NCBI RefSeq assembly: GCF_007679965.1
Contig: NZ_VEHL01000003.1
Span: 518,425 to 582,424, forward strand
Source: Bordetella genomosp. 13
Lineage (GTDB): Bacteria; Pseudomonadota; Gammaproteobacteria; Burkholderiales; Burkholderiaceae_B
DNA length: 64,000 nucleotides
Reading direction: 5' to 3'
Each line of letters starts with the position of its first letter. Positions within the stretch are counted from its first letter, which is position 1. The position numbers were made by a program, and so were the translations under genes. The notes under the pieces were generated by a model. It saw nothing but the letters and a program-made list of their open reading frames with translations, was not told the DNA's origin and made no database searches. Positions 56,948 to 64,000 of the stretch are shown here, in pieces.

Positions 56948-57523
56948 ATGGCAATCAAGAGCGTTTCGCAGGAAGCCGACGAGATTCTGTTGGCCAGCTC
57001 GATGATCACGCTGGGGGCCCGCTTGCAGGTCCTGGAGGCCGAAACCAGCCTCAGCCACGATCGTCTGGCACGGCTTTATCGCGAGATTCGCGGATGTTCT
57101 CCTCCCAAAGGCATGCTGCCTTTCTCGGTTGACTGGTTCATGACCTGGCTGCCGAACATCCATTCCTCGTTGTTCTACAACGTCTACTCCTTCCTCAATA
57201 CGCGCACGTCCAGCAAGGGCATCCGGGCCGTCATCGACGCCTACCGCCTGTACCTGGAACATGCCAGCGCCGACGGCGCGCCGGTCGACGAACCGGTGCT
57301 GAGCTTCACCCGGGCCTGGATGCTCGTGCGTTTCTTCGACGGCGGCATGCTGCAGTTGTCGGCGTGCCGGCAGTGCGCCGGGCATTTCATCGCCCATGCG
57401 CACGATCCGCAGTCCGATTTCGTGTGCGCCATCTGCCGTCCGCCTCCCCGCGCCGGCAAGACCCGCGCCGCCAAGGCGCGCGGCGCGGCGGCCAAGGCCA
57501 GCCTGGATACGGCACGCTCCTGA
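56948..57523 (+). CDS. flhC: Flagellar master regulator subunit FlhC
   Basis: 191 residues. The zinc site is formed by Cys140, Cys143, Cys160 and Cys163 (CRQC...CAIC). Conserved FlhC blocks are ITLGARLQVLEAETSLSHDRL, GMLPFSVDWFMTWLPNIHSS and TRAWMLVRFFDGGMLQL. The C-terminal tail is short, basic and Ala-rich. It provides DNA binding for the FlhD4C2 complex. Confidence 0.95.
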   Translation: MAIKSVSQEADEILLASSMITLGARLQVLEAETSLSHDRLARLYREIRGCSPPKGMLPFSVDWFMTWLPNIHSSLFYNVYSFLNTRTSSKGIRAVIDAYRLYLEHASADGAPVDEPVLSFTRAWMLVRFFDGGMLQLSACRQCAGHFIAHAHDPQSDFVCAICRPPPRAGKTRAAKARGAAAKASLDTARS

Positions 57524-57548
57524 ATTCCTTAAGGGTGCGCAAACACGC

Positions 57549-57593
57549 CAAAAACCCCTAAAAACCCCCCGTAACCCGCGCTTTTGGCGCGGG
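57549..57593 (+). promoter_or_regulatory. flhC-motA gap: hairpin and possible sigma-28 site
   Basis: The 126-base gap contains CCCGCGC-TTTTG-GCGCGGG (57575-57593), a 7-pair hairpin without a T tract, which may attenuate read-through. Just before it, CAAAAACC-N11-CCCGTAAC (57549-57575) weakly resembles a FliA promoter for motA. The -10-like part shares CCGTAAC with the fliC promoter. Confidence 0.35.
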
Positions 57594-57649
57594 ACGGGCG
57601 GGCGATCATTACGGCGGGATTGTGTGGACTACATTGGCAGGGGCCTAAT

Positions 57650-58522
57650 GTGTTGATTGTTATCGGTTATTTAGTGGTCATCGGCTCCGTGGTCGGCAGC
57701 TTCGTGGCCATGGGCGGTCACCTGGGCGCGCTGTATCAGCCGTTCGAAGTCGTGCTGATCGCGGGCGCCGCGCTGGGCGCCTTCGTCGCCGGCAACAGCA
57801 AGAAGTCGTTGGTGCTGGTCAAGGAATCGCTGCCGAAGGCCCTGAAGGGATCGCCCTACAGCAAGCAGGTGTACATGGAGCTGATGGCGCTGCTGTACGT
57901 GCTGCTGAACAAGGCGCGGCGCGAAGGGTTGATGGCAATCGAATCGCACATCGAAGATCCGTCATCCAGCCCTATCTTCAGCGAATACCCCGGCATCCTG
58001 CGCGACGAGAAGCTGATGGAGTTCATCACCGACTATCTGCGCATCATGATCAGCGGCAACATGAGCTCGTTCGAGATCGAGACGCTGATGGACGAGGAGA
58101 TCGACACCTACCGGCACGAGCAGGAGGTGCCGGTGCATGCGCTGCGCGCCGTGGCTGACGGCCTGCCGGCCTTCGGCATCGTGGCCGCGGTGCTGGGCGT
58201 GATCAAGGCGCTGGCCGCCGTGGACCAGCCGCCCGCCATCCTGGGCGACCTGATTTCCAAGGCCATGGTCGGCACGTTCCTGGGGATCCTGCTGTCCTAC
58301 GGTTTCGTGGGCCCACTGGCGTCGCAGATCGAGCGCCGCACGGCCGAGTCGACCAAGGTGCTCGAGTGCATCAAGGTCACGCTGCTGGCCAGCATGAATG
58401 GCTACCCGCCTCAGCTGGCGGTCGAATTCGGCCGCAAGGTGCTGTTCTCGGCGGTGCGTCCCACCTTCAGCGAACTCGAAGAACACGTGCGTCAGGCCAA
58501 GGCCACGCCGGGCCGTGCCTGA
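57650..58522 (+). CDS. motA: Flagellar stator protein MotA
   Basis: 290 residues from GTG 57650 (AGGGG 6 bases upstream), giving the family start M-L-I-V-I-GYLVVIGSVVGSF. Four membrane helices: about 3-20, 30-50, 170-190 and 202-222. The cytoplasmic loop has the conserved charges that touch FliG (LLNKARREGLMAIESHIEDP). Helix 3-4 region ALRAVADGLPAFGIVAAVLGVIKAL is strongly conserved. With MotB it forms the proton-driven stator. Confidence 0.95.
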   Translation: MLIVIGYLVVIGSVVGSFVAMGGHLGALYQPFEVVLIAGAALGAFVAGNSKKSLVLVKESLPKALKGSPYSKQVYMELMALLYVLLNKARREGLMAIESHIEDPSSSPIFSEYPGILRDEKLMEFITDYLRIMISGNMSSFEIETLMDEEIDTYRHEQEVPVHALRAVADGLPAFGIVAAVLGVIKALAAVDQPPAILGDLISKAMVGTFLGILLSYGFVGPLASQIERRTAESTKVLECIKVTLLASMNGYPPQLAVEFGRKVLFSAVRPTFSELEEHVRQAKATPGRA

Positions 58523-58538
58523 TTAGCGACACGTCGCC

Positions 58539-59483
58539 ATGAGCACCGTCAACAACCACCGCGTGGTCATCCGGCGCAAGAAGTCGCACGGCGAGGCGCA
58601 CCACGGCGGCAGCTGGAAGATCGCCTACGCCGACTTCATCACCGCGCTGATGGCCTTCTTCCTGGTCATGTGGCTGATCAGCATCGTGCCGCGCGAAGAA
58701 CTCAAGGGCATCGCCGACTACTTCCGCATGCCGCTGTCCGTGGCCATCGCGGGCGGCCCGAAGAATTCGGCCGAGCGCAGCGCCATTCCCGGTGGCGGGC
58801 CCGACACCCTGCGCGACGAGGGCGAAGTGCGCCGCGCGCAGGGTACGCGCATGCAGTCCCAGCCCGTCAATGCCGACGCCGAGCGGCGCGACCGGCACAG
58901 GCTGGAGCGCCTGCGCCAGCGGCTCGAGTCCGTGATCGAGAACAGCCCGGTGCTGCAGAAGTTCCGCCCGCAGCTGCTGATCGACATCACCACCGAAGGC
59001 CTGCGCGTGCAGATCGTCGACAGCCAGAACCGGCCGATGTTCGCCACCGGCAGCGCCGAGGTCAAGCCGTACATGCGCGACATCCTGCGCGAACTGGGGC
59101 CCGTGCTGAACGAGCTGCCCAACAAGGTCAGCATCGCCGGCCACACCGATGCCACCCAGTATGCCCGCGGCGAGCGAGCCTACAGCAACTGGGAGCTCTC
59201 GGCCGATCGCGCCAACGCCTCGCGCCAGGAACTGGTGGCGGGCGGCATGAACGAGGGCAAGGTCATCCGCGTGCAGGGCCTGGCGTCCAGCATGAGCCTG
59301 GTTAAGGATGACCCCTATGCTGCCGTTAACCGCCGCATCAGCCTGGTGGTGCTGAATGAGGCCACCCAGCGCCGCCTCGAGTCCGAGAACGCCGCCGCCG
59401 CCGACGTCACCGCCGGCAGCGCGCAGCAGGTAGGGGAGGCGCTGACTCCGCAATCCGGCGCGGCCGCGCCGGCGAAGCAATAG
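58539..59483 (+). CDS. motB: Flagellar stator protein MotB
   Basis: 314 residues. The single helix contains the essential proton-carrying Asp32 in WKIAYADFITALMAFFLVMW. The C-terminal OmpA-like domain (about 145-280) binds peptidoglycan (FATGSAEVKPYMRDIL, SIAGHTDATQYARGE, WELSADRANASRQELV). The periplasmic linker is Arg/Gln-rich. 16 bases after motA. Confidence 0.95.
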   Translation: MSTVNNHRVVIRRKKSHGEAHHGGSWKIAYADFITALMAFFLVMWLISIVPREELKGIADYFRMPLSVAIAGGPKNSAERSAIPGGGPDTLRDEGEVRRAQGTRMQSQPVNADAERRDRHRLERLRQRLESVIENSPVLQKFRPQLLIDITTEGLRVQIVDSQNRPMFATGSAEVKPYMRDILRELGPVLNELPNKVSIAGHTDATQYARGERAYSNWELSADRANASRQELVAGGMNEGKVIRVQGLASSMSLVKDDPYAAVNRRISLVVLNEATQRRLESENAAAADVTAGSAQQVGEALTPQSGAAAPAKQ

Positions 59484-59491
59484 GAAGAACA

Positions 59492-59872
59492 ATGACATCC
59501 ACGATTCTGGTGGCCGACGATTCGACGACCATGCGCATGATCGTCAAGACGGTGCTGTCGCAGGCCGGGTGGAATGTACTGGCCGCCAGCAATGGCCAGG
59601 AAGCCCTGGATCTGGCCCAGACCCGCCAGGTCGACCTGGTGGTCAGCGACTGGAACATGCCTGTCATGGGCGGCCTGGGCCTGATCCAGGGCCTGCGCGA
59701 GCAGCCCCAGTATCAAGATACCCCGGTGCTGGTGCTCACCACCGAAGAAGACGATATCAGCAAGTCCGCGGCCCGCGAGTTGGGCGTCAGCGGCTGGCTG
59801 AACAAGCCGCTCGACCCGCAGGTGCTGGTCGAGCTGGCCGCTGAACTGCTGGGCGAAACGCCGCAGGATTGA
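59492..59872 (+). CDS. cheY: CheY-like single-domain response regulator
   Basis: 126 residues, receiver only. Acidic pocket Asp9/Asp10 (VADDSTTMR), phosphoacceptor Asp53 (VVSDWNMPVMGG), Thr in VLVLTTEEDD and Lys105 in GWLNKPLDP. It sits between motB and cheA, with a good ribosome binding site (AGGAA). Beta-proteobacteria often have two cheY genes, one here and one near cheZ, so it may be the motor-binding CheY or a phosphate sink. Confidence 0.88.
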   Translation: MTSTILVADDSTTMRMIVKTVLSQAGWNVLAASNGQEALDLAQTRQVDLVVSDWNMPVMGGLGLIQGLREQPQYQDTPVLVLTTEEDDISKSAARELGVSGWLNKPLDPQVLVELAAELLGETPQD

Positions 59873-59900
59873 TCAGGTTCACATAAGGTATACACCTGTC

Positions 59901-62027
59901 ATGAGTTCTGGCCTGGATCTCAGTCAGTTCTACGAAACCTTCTTCGATGAAGCGGACGAACTGCTGGCCCAAATGGAGCAACTGCTGCTCGAACTGGACG
60001 TGCAAGCGCCCGACATCGAGCAGCTCAATGCAATCTTCCGTGCCGCGCATTCCATCAAGGGTGGCGCGGCGACGTTCGGCTGCTTCCAGAAGCTGGCCGG
60101 CACCACCCACTTGCTCGAAAACCTGCTGGACGCGATCCGGCGGGGCGAAATGGCGCTGCGCGTCGACATGGTAGATACTTTCCTGGAGACGAAGGACGTG
60201 CTGAAGAGCCAGTTGGATGCCTATCGGGCATCCGAGGAACCCGACGAAGCCGTATTCGAGCGCATCTGCGCCGTGCTGCGGCAACTGGCCCTGGAAGACG
60301 GCGAAGCGGCTGCCGCCGTGGCGGCACCCGCCGCTGCCCCGGCTCCCGTCGCGGCGCCGGCGGTCGTGGCCCCGGCGCCCGTGCCCGCGCCGGTTTCCGC
60401 CGCCCCGGCGCCCATTGTCGCGCCGCAGGCCGCTGGCGACCTGCCCACCAAGGTGCGCATTCTCAACGTGTCCGACAAGGACGCCGCGTCGCTGCTCGAG
60501 GAAATGGGCAACCTGGGCAAGGTGCTGTCCAGCGACCGCAGCGGCGGCGCGCTCACCGTGTGGGTGGAAACCACCTGCTCGGCGGCCGACATCGAAGCTG
60601 TCTGCTGCTTCATCATCGATTCCGACCAGCTCGCGGTCACGCACGAAGCCGCGCCGGCGCAGACCGATGCCGGCGTGCTGGAACAGTTCGAGCAGGCCGC
60701 CGCCAGTTTCGCGCCCGCGCCCCTCGCGCCGCCGGCGGCGCCCGCGGCCGTAGCCGCCGCGCCGGAAGCGGTGACCACCGCGGCGCCGGCCGCCCGCGCG
60801 CCGCGCGCGGCAAGCGCGCAGCAGGCCGACAAGGAATCCACCTCCATCCGCGTGGGCGTCGAGAAGGTCGACCAGATCATCAACCTGGTGGGCGAACTGG
60901 TGATCACGCAGGCCATGCTGGCGCAGACCGCCTCGTCGCTGGATCCTGTGCTGCACGACCGCCTGCTCAACGGCATGGAGCAGCTCGAGCGCAACGCGCG
61001 CGACCTGCAGGAATCCGTCATGTCCATCCGCATGATGCCGATGGACTATGTCTTCAGCCGCTTCCCCCGCCTGGTGCGCGACATCGCCGGCAAGATGGGC
61101 AAGCAGATCGAACTGCAGACCTACGGCCGCGCCACCGAGCTGGACAAGAGCCTGATCGAGCGCATCATCGATCCGCTGACGCACCTGGTGCGCAACAGCC
61201 TGGACCACGGCATCGAGACGCCCGAGAAGCGCGTGGCCGCCGGCAAGGAGCCCACGGGCCAGCTGGTGCTGTCGGCGCAGCACAATGGCGGCAATATCGT
61301 CATCGAAGTCAGCGACGACGGCGGCGGCCTGAACCGCGAGCGCATTCTCAAGAAGGCGCAGTCGCAGGGCATGGCCGTCAACGAGAACATGCCCGACGAC
61401 GAAGTGTGGCAACTGATCTTCGCGCCGGGCTTCTCCACGGCCGAGCAGATCACCGACATCTCGGGCCGCGGCGTCGGCATGGACGTCGTGCGGCGCAACA
61501 TCCAGGACATGGGCGGGCACGTCCAGCTGTCCAGCGAGACGGGCAAGGGCACTACCACGCGCATCGTGCTGCCGCTGACCCTGGCCATCCTGGACGGCAT
61601 GTCGGTGCGGGTGGGCGAGGAAACCTTCATCCTGCCGCTGAACCACGTGACCGAATCGCTGCAGCCCTCGGAAGAGCAGCTTTACACGGTGGCGGGCAAC
61701 GAGCGGGTCATGCACGTGCGCGGCGAATACCTGCCGCTGGTCGAGATGCATCGCGTTTTCTCGGTGGGCGGTGCCCAGCCGGATCCGACGCAGGCCATCG
61801 CGGTCATCATGCAGGCCGAGGACCGCCGCTTCGCGTTGCTGGTTGACCACCTGGTCGGCCAGCACCAGGTCGTGGTGAAGAACCTCGAAGCCAACTACCG
61901 CAAGGTGCCGGGCATCTCGGCAGCCACCATTCTTGGCGACGGCAGCGTGGCGCTGATCGTCGACGTATTCGCACTGGCGCGGGCCAATCGCGAGAAATGG
62001 GCCCAGCCCGAAGCCATCCTGAATTGA
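59901..62027 (+). CDS. cheA: Chemotaxis histidine kinase CheA
   Basis: 708 residues with all five domains. P1: phosphoacceptor His50 in IFRAAHSIKGGAATFG. Long Ala/Pro linker (about 133-180). P2: about 182-255 (TKVRILNVSDKDAASLLEEM), which docks CheY/CheB. A second Ala/Pro linker. P3 dimerisation: about 318-380 (TSIRVGVEKVDQIINLVGELV). P4 kinase: HLVRNSLDHGIETPEKR and DISGRGVGMDVV. P5: about 565-708, CheW-like. It receives chemoreceptor signals through CheW and phosphorylates CheY. Confidence 0.96.
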   Translation: MSSGLDLSQFYETFFDEADELLAQMEQLLLELDVQAPDIEQLNAIFRAAHSIKGGAATFGCFQKLAGTTHLLENLLDAIRRGEMALRVDMVDTFLETKDVLKSQLDAYRASEEPDEAVFERICAVLRQLALEDGEAAAAVAAPAAAPAPVAAPAVVAPAPVPAPVSAAPAPIVAPQAAGDLPTKVRILNVSDKDAASLLEEMGNLGKVLSSDRSGGALTVWVETTCSAADIEAVCCFIIDSDQLAVTHEAAPAQTDAGVLEQFEQAAASFAPAPLAPPAAPAAVAAAPEAVTTAAPAARAPRAASAQQADKESTSIRVGVEKVDQIINLVGELVITQAMLAQTASSLDPVLHDRLLNGMEQLERNARDLQESVMSIRMMPMDYVFSRFPRLVRDIAGKMGKQIELQTYGRATELDKSLIERIIDPLTHLVRNSLDHGIETPEKRVAAGKEPTGQLVLSAQHNGGNIVIEVSDDGGGLNRERILKKAQSQGMAVNENMPDDEVWQLIFAPGFSTAEQITDISGRGVGMDVVRRNIQDMGGHVQLSSETGKGTTTRIVLPLTLAILDGMSVRVGEETFILPLNHVTESLQPSEEQLYTVAGNERVMHVRGEYLPLVEMHRVFSVGGAQPDPTQAIAVIMQAEDRRFALLVDHLVGQHQVVVKNLEANYRKVPGISAATILGDGSVALIVDVFALARANREKWAQPEAILN

Positions 62028-62039
62028 GGGAGCAAGACC

Positions 62040-62540
62040 ATGGCAGCCAAACCGCAAACCCAGGCGACGCGCGTCGAAGACCAGGGCAGCGAATTCCTGG
62101 TGTTCACGCTGGGCGAGGAAGAGTACGGAATCGACATCCTCAAGGTGCAGGAAATCCGCGGCTATGACGCCGGCGGGGTCACGCGCATCGCCAACGTGCC
62201 GCCCTTCATCAAGGGCGTGACGAACCTGCGCGGCATCATCGTTCCCATCGTCGACCTGCGCATCAAGTTCAACCTGGGCAGCGTCGAATACAACGAACAG
62301 ACTGTCGTCATCATCCTGAACCTGGATCGCCGCGTGGTCGGCATCGTGGTCGACGGCGTGTCGGACGTGCTGATGCTGAACGCGGGCCAGATCCGCCCGG
62401 CGCCGGAGTTCGGCGCCACGCTGTCCACCGAGTACCTGACCGGCCTGGGCACCGTGGACGAACGCATGCTGATCCTCGTGGACATCGAGCGCCTGATGAC
62501 CAGCGACGAAATGGCGCTGGTCGAGAAAGTGGCTTCCTGA
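62040..62540 (+). CDS. cheW: Chemotaxis coupling protein CheW
   Basis: 166 residues, a single CheW domain: [56 protein letters not shown] and [13 protein letters not shown]. It bridges chemoreceptors and CheA. It lies 12 bases after cheA and 73 before the receptor gene. Confidence 0.95.
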   Translation: MAAKPQTQATRVEDQGSEFLVFTLGEEEYGIDILKVQEIRGYDAGGVTRIANVPPFIKGVTNLRGIIVPIVDLRIKFNLGSVEYNEQTVVIILNLDRRVVGIVVDGVSDVLMLNAGQIRPAPEFGATLSTEYLTGLGTVDERMLILVDIERLMTSDEMALVEKVAS

Positions 62541-62613
62541 GCCCATACGCGCAAGGGACGGGGCGCACTGCCCCCCGCGCCCGGCGCATGGCAGCGAACG
62601 CGGTCCGGGACTG

Positions 62614-64000
62614 ATGAACATCATGCGCAATACTTTGGCAAACCTGTCTATCCGCAGCAGCCTGCTCGGGGTGCTGGGCTTTTTCTCCTTCCTGCTGGTG
62701 GTCGGCGCGGTGCTGGGCGTGTTCTCGCTGCACCTGGGCAACGAGACGACCGCCGCGCTCAAGCGCACCGAGGACGTCGACGGCGCCATGGGGCGGGTGG
62801 TCGACCGCACCAAGGACGCGGTCATCGCCCTGAGCCGTGGCGCGGTGGCGCACTATGGGGTTACGGTGCAGGCCCTCGAAGCCGCGCGGACCGCCCAGGT
62901 TGCGCAGACCAAGACCGCGGTCGATGCCGCCAACGCCGCCACCGCGGCGCTTGCCGCGCAGGCGACCCAGGCCGTCCAGGCGGCTGCTTCCGCGGCGCAG
63001 GCCGCCGGCGATGCCGGCACGGCCGCACCGGCGCCGGCGCCCGTCGCCGCGCCCGCGCCCATTGCCGTTCCCGCCGCCGTCGTGCCGACGCTGCCCCCGG
63101 GCATCGCCGGCCAGGCCGCGGCCATGGCGCAACGCGCCCAGGCCAGCCTGACCCGCGCGCAGACCGAATTCGAGCGTTACCAGGCCTTGCCCAAGACGGA
63201 AGGCTCGCAGGCAGTGCTGGCCGAGTTCGAGCAAGCCTACCGCGCGCTGGCCCAGCAAGGCATCGCGCCCGTCGTGGCGTCGCTGCAGAAGGGCGACCTG
63301 GCGGGCTATGCCAAGCAGGTCGAGGGCGCGCTGGATGCGCCGGAAGCCCGCTTCCAGCGTTCCGTCGAAGCGTTCGACACCTGGCGCGCCAACCAGCTCG
63401 AAGAGGCCTACAACATGGCCGAGCTTCGTTACCGCTACATCCTGGGCGCCGTGGCGCTGGGTGCGTTCGTGGCCGCAGTGCTGGTCTTCATGACCTACCT
63501 GTTCCTGCGTGGGCGCGTGCTGCGTCCGCTGAAGGACGCCGGCATCCAGTTCGACCGCATCGCCGCGGGCGACCTGGCCACGCGCATCGAGATGCGCAGC
63601 AACAACGAGATCGGCCAGCTGTTCGCCGCGCTCAAGCGCATGCAGGAGAGCCTGACGCGCACCGTCGGCACGGTGCGCCGCGGCGTGGACGAGATCAATG
63701 TCGGTGCCCAGGAGATCTCCGCGGGCAACACCGACCTGTCCAGCCGCACCGAGCAGCAGGCAGCCTCGCTGGAAGAGACCGCGGCGTCCATGGAGCAGCT
63801 GGCCTCGACCGTGAAGCAGAACGCCGACAACGCGCGCCAGGCAAATCAACTGGCGGCCAGCGCGTCCCAGGTGGCCGAGCGTGGCGGTTCCGCGGTGTCG
63901 GAAGTGGTGAGCACCATGGAAGGCATCTCGGCGAGCTCGCGCAAGATTTCCGAGATCGTGTCGGTGATCGACGGCATCGCGTTCCAGACGAACATCCTGG
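62614..64000 (+). CDS. Methyl-accepting chemotaxis protein (5-prime part, runs off the window)
   Basis: 462 codons from ATG 62614 (ATG 62623 is also possible), open to the window end. TM1 is about 13-38, the periplasmic sensory domain about 39-275, TM2 about 276-298 ([23 protein letters not shown]) and HAMP about 299-350 ([18 protein letters not shown]). Then comes the cytoplasmic coiled coil with the first methylation helix ([25 protein letters not shown]), up to the start of the signalling tip ([13 protein letters not shown]). The sensory domain has an unusual Ala/Gln-rich helix and a Pro/Ala stretch (about 105-175) where a four-helix-bundle receptor would carry its ligand loop. Cognate receptor of the adjacent cheA-cheW by position. 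Confidence 0.93.
   Translation, partial: MNIMRNTLANLSIRSSLLGVLGFFSFLLVVGAVLGVFSLHLGNETTAALKRTEDVDGAMGRVVDRTKDAVIALSRGAVAHYGVTVQALEAARTAQVAQTKTAVDAANAATAALAAQATQAVQAAASAAQAAGDAGTAAPAPAPVAAPAPIAVPAAVVPTLPPGIAGQAAAMAQRAQASLTRAQTEFERYQALPKTEGSQAVLAEFEQAYRALAQQGIAPVVASLQKGDLAGYAKQVEGALDAPEARFQRSVEAFDTWRANQLEEAYNMAELRYRYILGAVALGAFVAAVLVFMTYLFLRGRVLRPLKDAGIQFDRIAAGDLATRIEMRSNNEIGQLFAALKRMQESLTRTVGTVRRGVDEINVGAQEISAGNTDLSSRTEQQAASLEETAASMEQLASTVKQNADNARQANQLAASASQVAERGGSAVSEVVSTMEGISASSRKISEIVSVIDGIAFQTNIL

Noticed and set aside
60320..60800. Ala/Pro-rich stretches in cheA considered as insertion or frameshift
   Set aside because: Frame is intact and these are the normal P1-P2 and P2-P3 linkers, just long and GC-rich.

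Overview
The window is GC-rich chromosomal DNA of a motile, peritrichous-type beta-proteobacterium. The best fit is the Alcaligenaceae (Achromobacter, or a close Bordetella relative). The evidence is the FlhDC/FliA/FliC plus mot-che block, the short GspC without a PDZ domain, a homodimeric AceE with a lipoyl domain fused to E3, and a MexAB-OprM-type efflux operon of the kind called axyABM in Achromobacter. This is inferred from protein families only. No rRNA or tRNA gene, insertion sequence, integrase or CRISPR array was seen.

Layout. 1-3468 (minus): end of a type II secretion operon (gspC-G-H-I-J-K-L). 3830-8302 (plus): two lipoproteins and a Tat-exported phospholipase C, plausible secretion clients. 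8421-16489: a LysR regulator divergent from a gamma-glutamyltransferase and a GsiBCDA-like peptide/glutathione importer. 16614-21490: housekeeping genes (LysE exporter, YaeQ, a B12/radical SAM protein, UbiC, RluF). 21859-27750: RND tripartite efflux operon. 27937-30329: GlsB membrane protein, Sco copper chaperone, and an unusual two-gene unit ending in a HEPN-like protein. 30420-35893 (minus): oligopeptidase A, FolD and a FixLJ-like two-component pair. 36186-42489 (plus): pyruvate dehydrogenase operon aceE-aceF-lpdA. 42530-53867: sugar-nucleotide and flagellin-modification genes. 54072-64000: fliC, fliA, flhDC, motAB, cheY, cheA, cheW and the start of a chemoreceptor that runs off the window.

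The most interesting part is 44563-53867, transcribed in the same direction as fliC and directly downstream of it. A single 1600-residue protein carries TPRs, an O-GlcNAc-transferase/SPINDLY-type (GT41) domain, a decayed FkbM-like methyltransferase copy, an intact FkbM methyltransferase and a Fuc4NAc-transferase-like (WecF, GT56) domain. It is followed by WbqC-like, WecE-like aminotransferase, TylF-like methyltransferase, FAD oxidoreductase and YjfB-like genes, with RmlA nearby. Together these look like a one-polypeptide assembly line that adds and elongates a glycan containing a 4-amino-4,6-dideoxyhexose on flagellin. The mot-che block beside it would use the filament it decorates.

Less expected items are the HEPN-like gene pair at 29197-30329, a chemoreceptor with an Ala/Pro-rich stretch inside its sensory domain, a surface lipoprotein that looks like a catalytically decayed phosphatase-superfamily enzyme, and three nearly identical lipoyl-domain DNA repeats in the pyruvate dehydrogenase operon.
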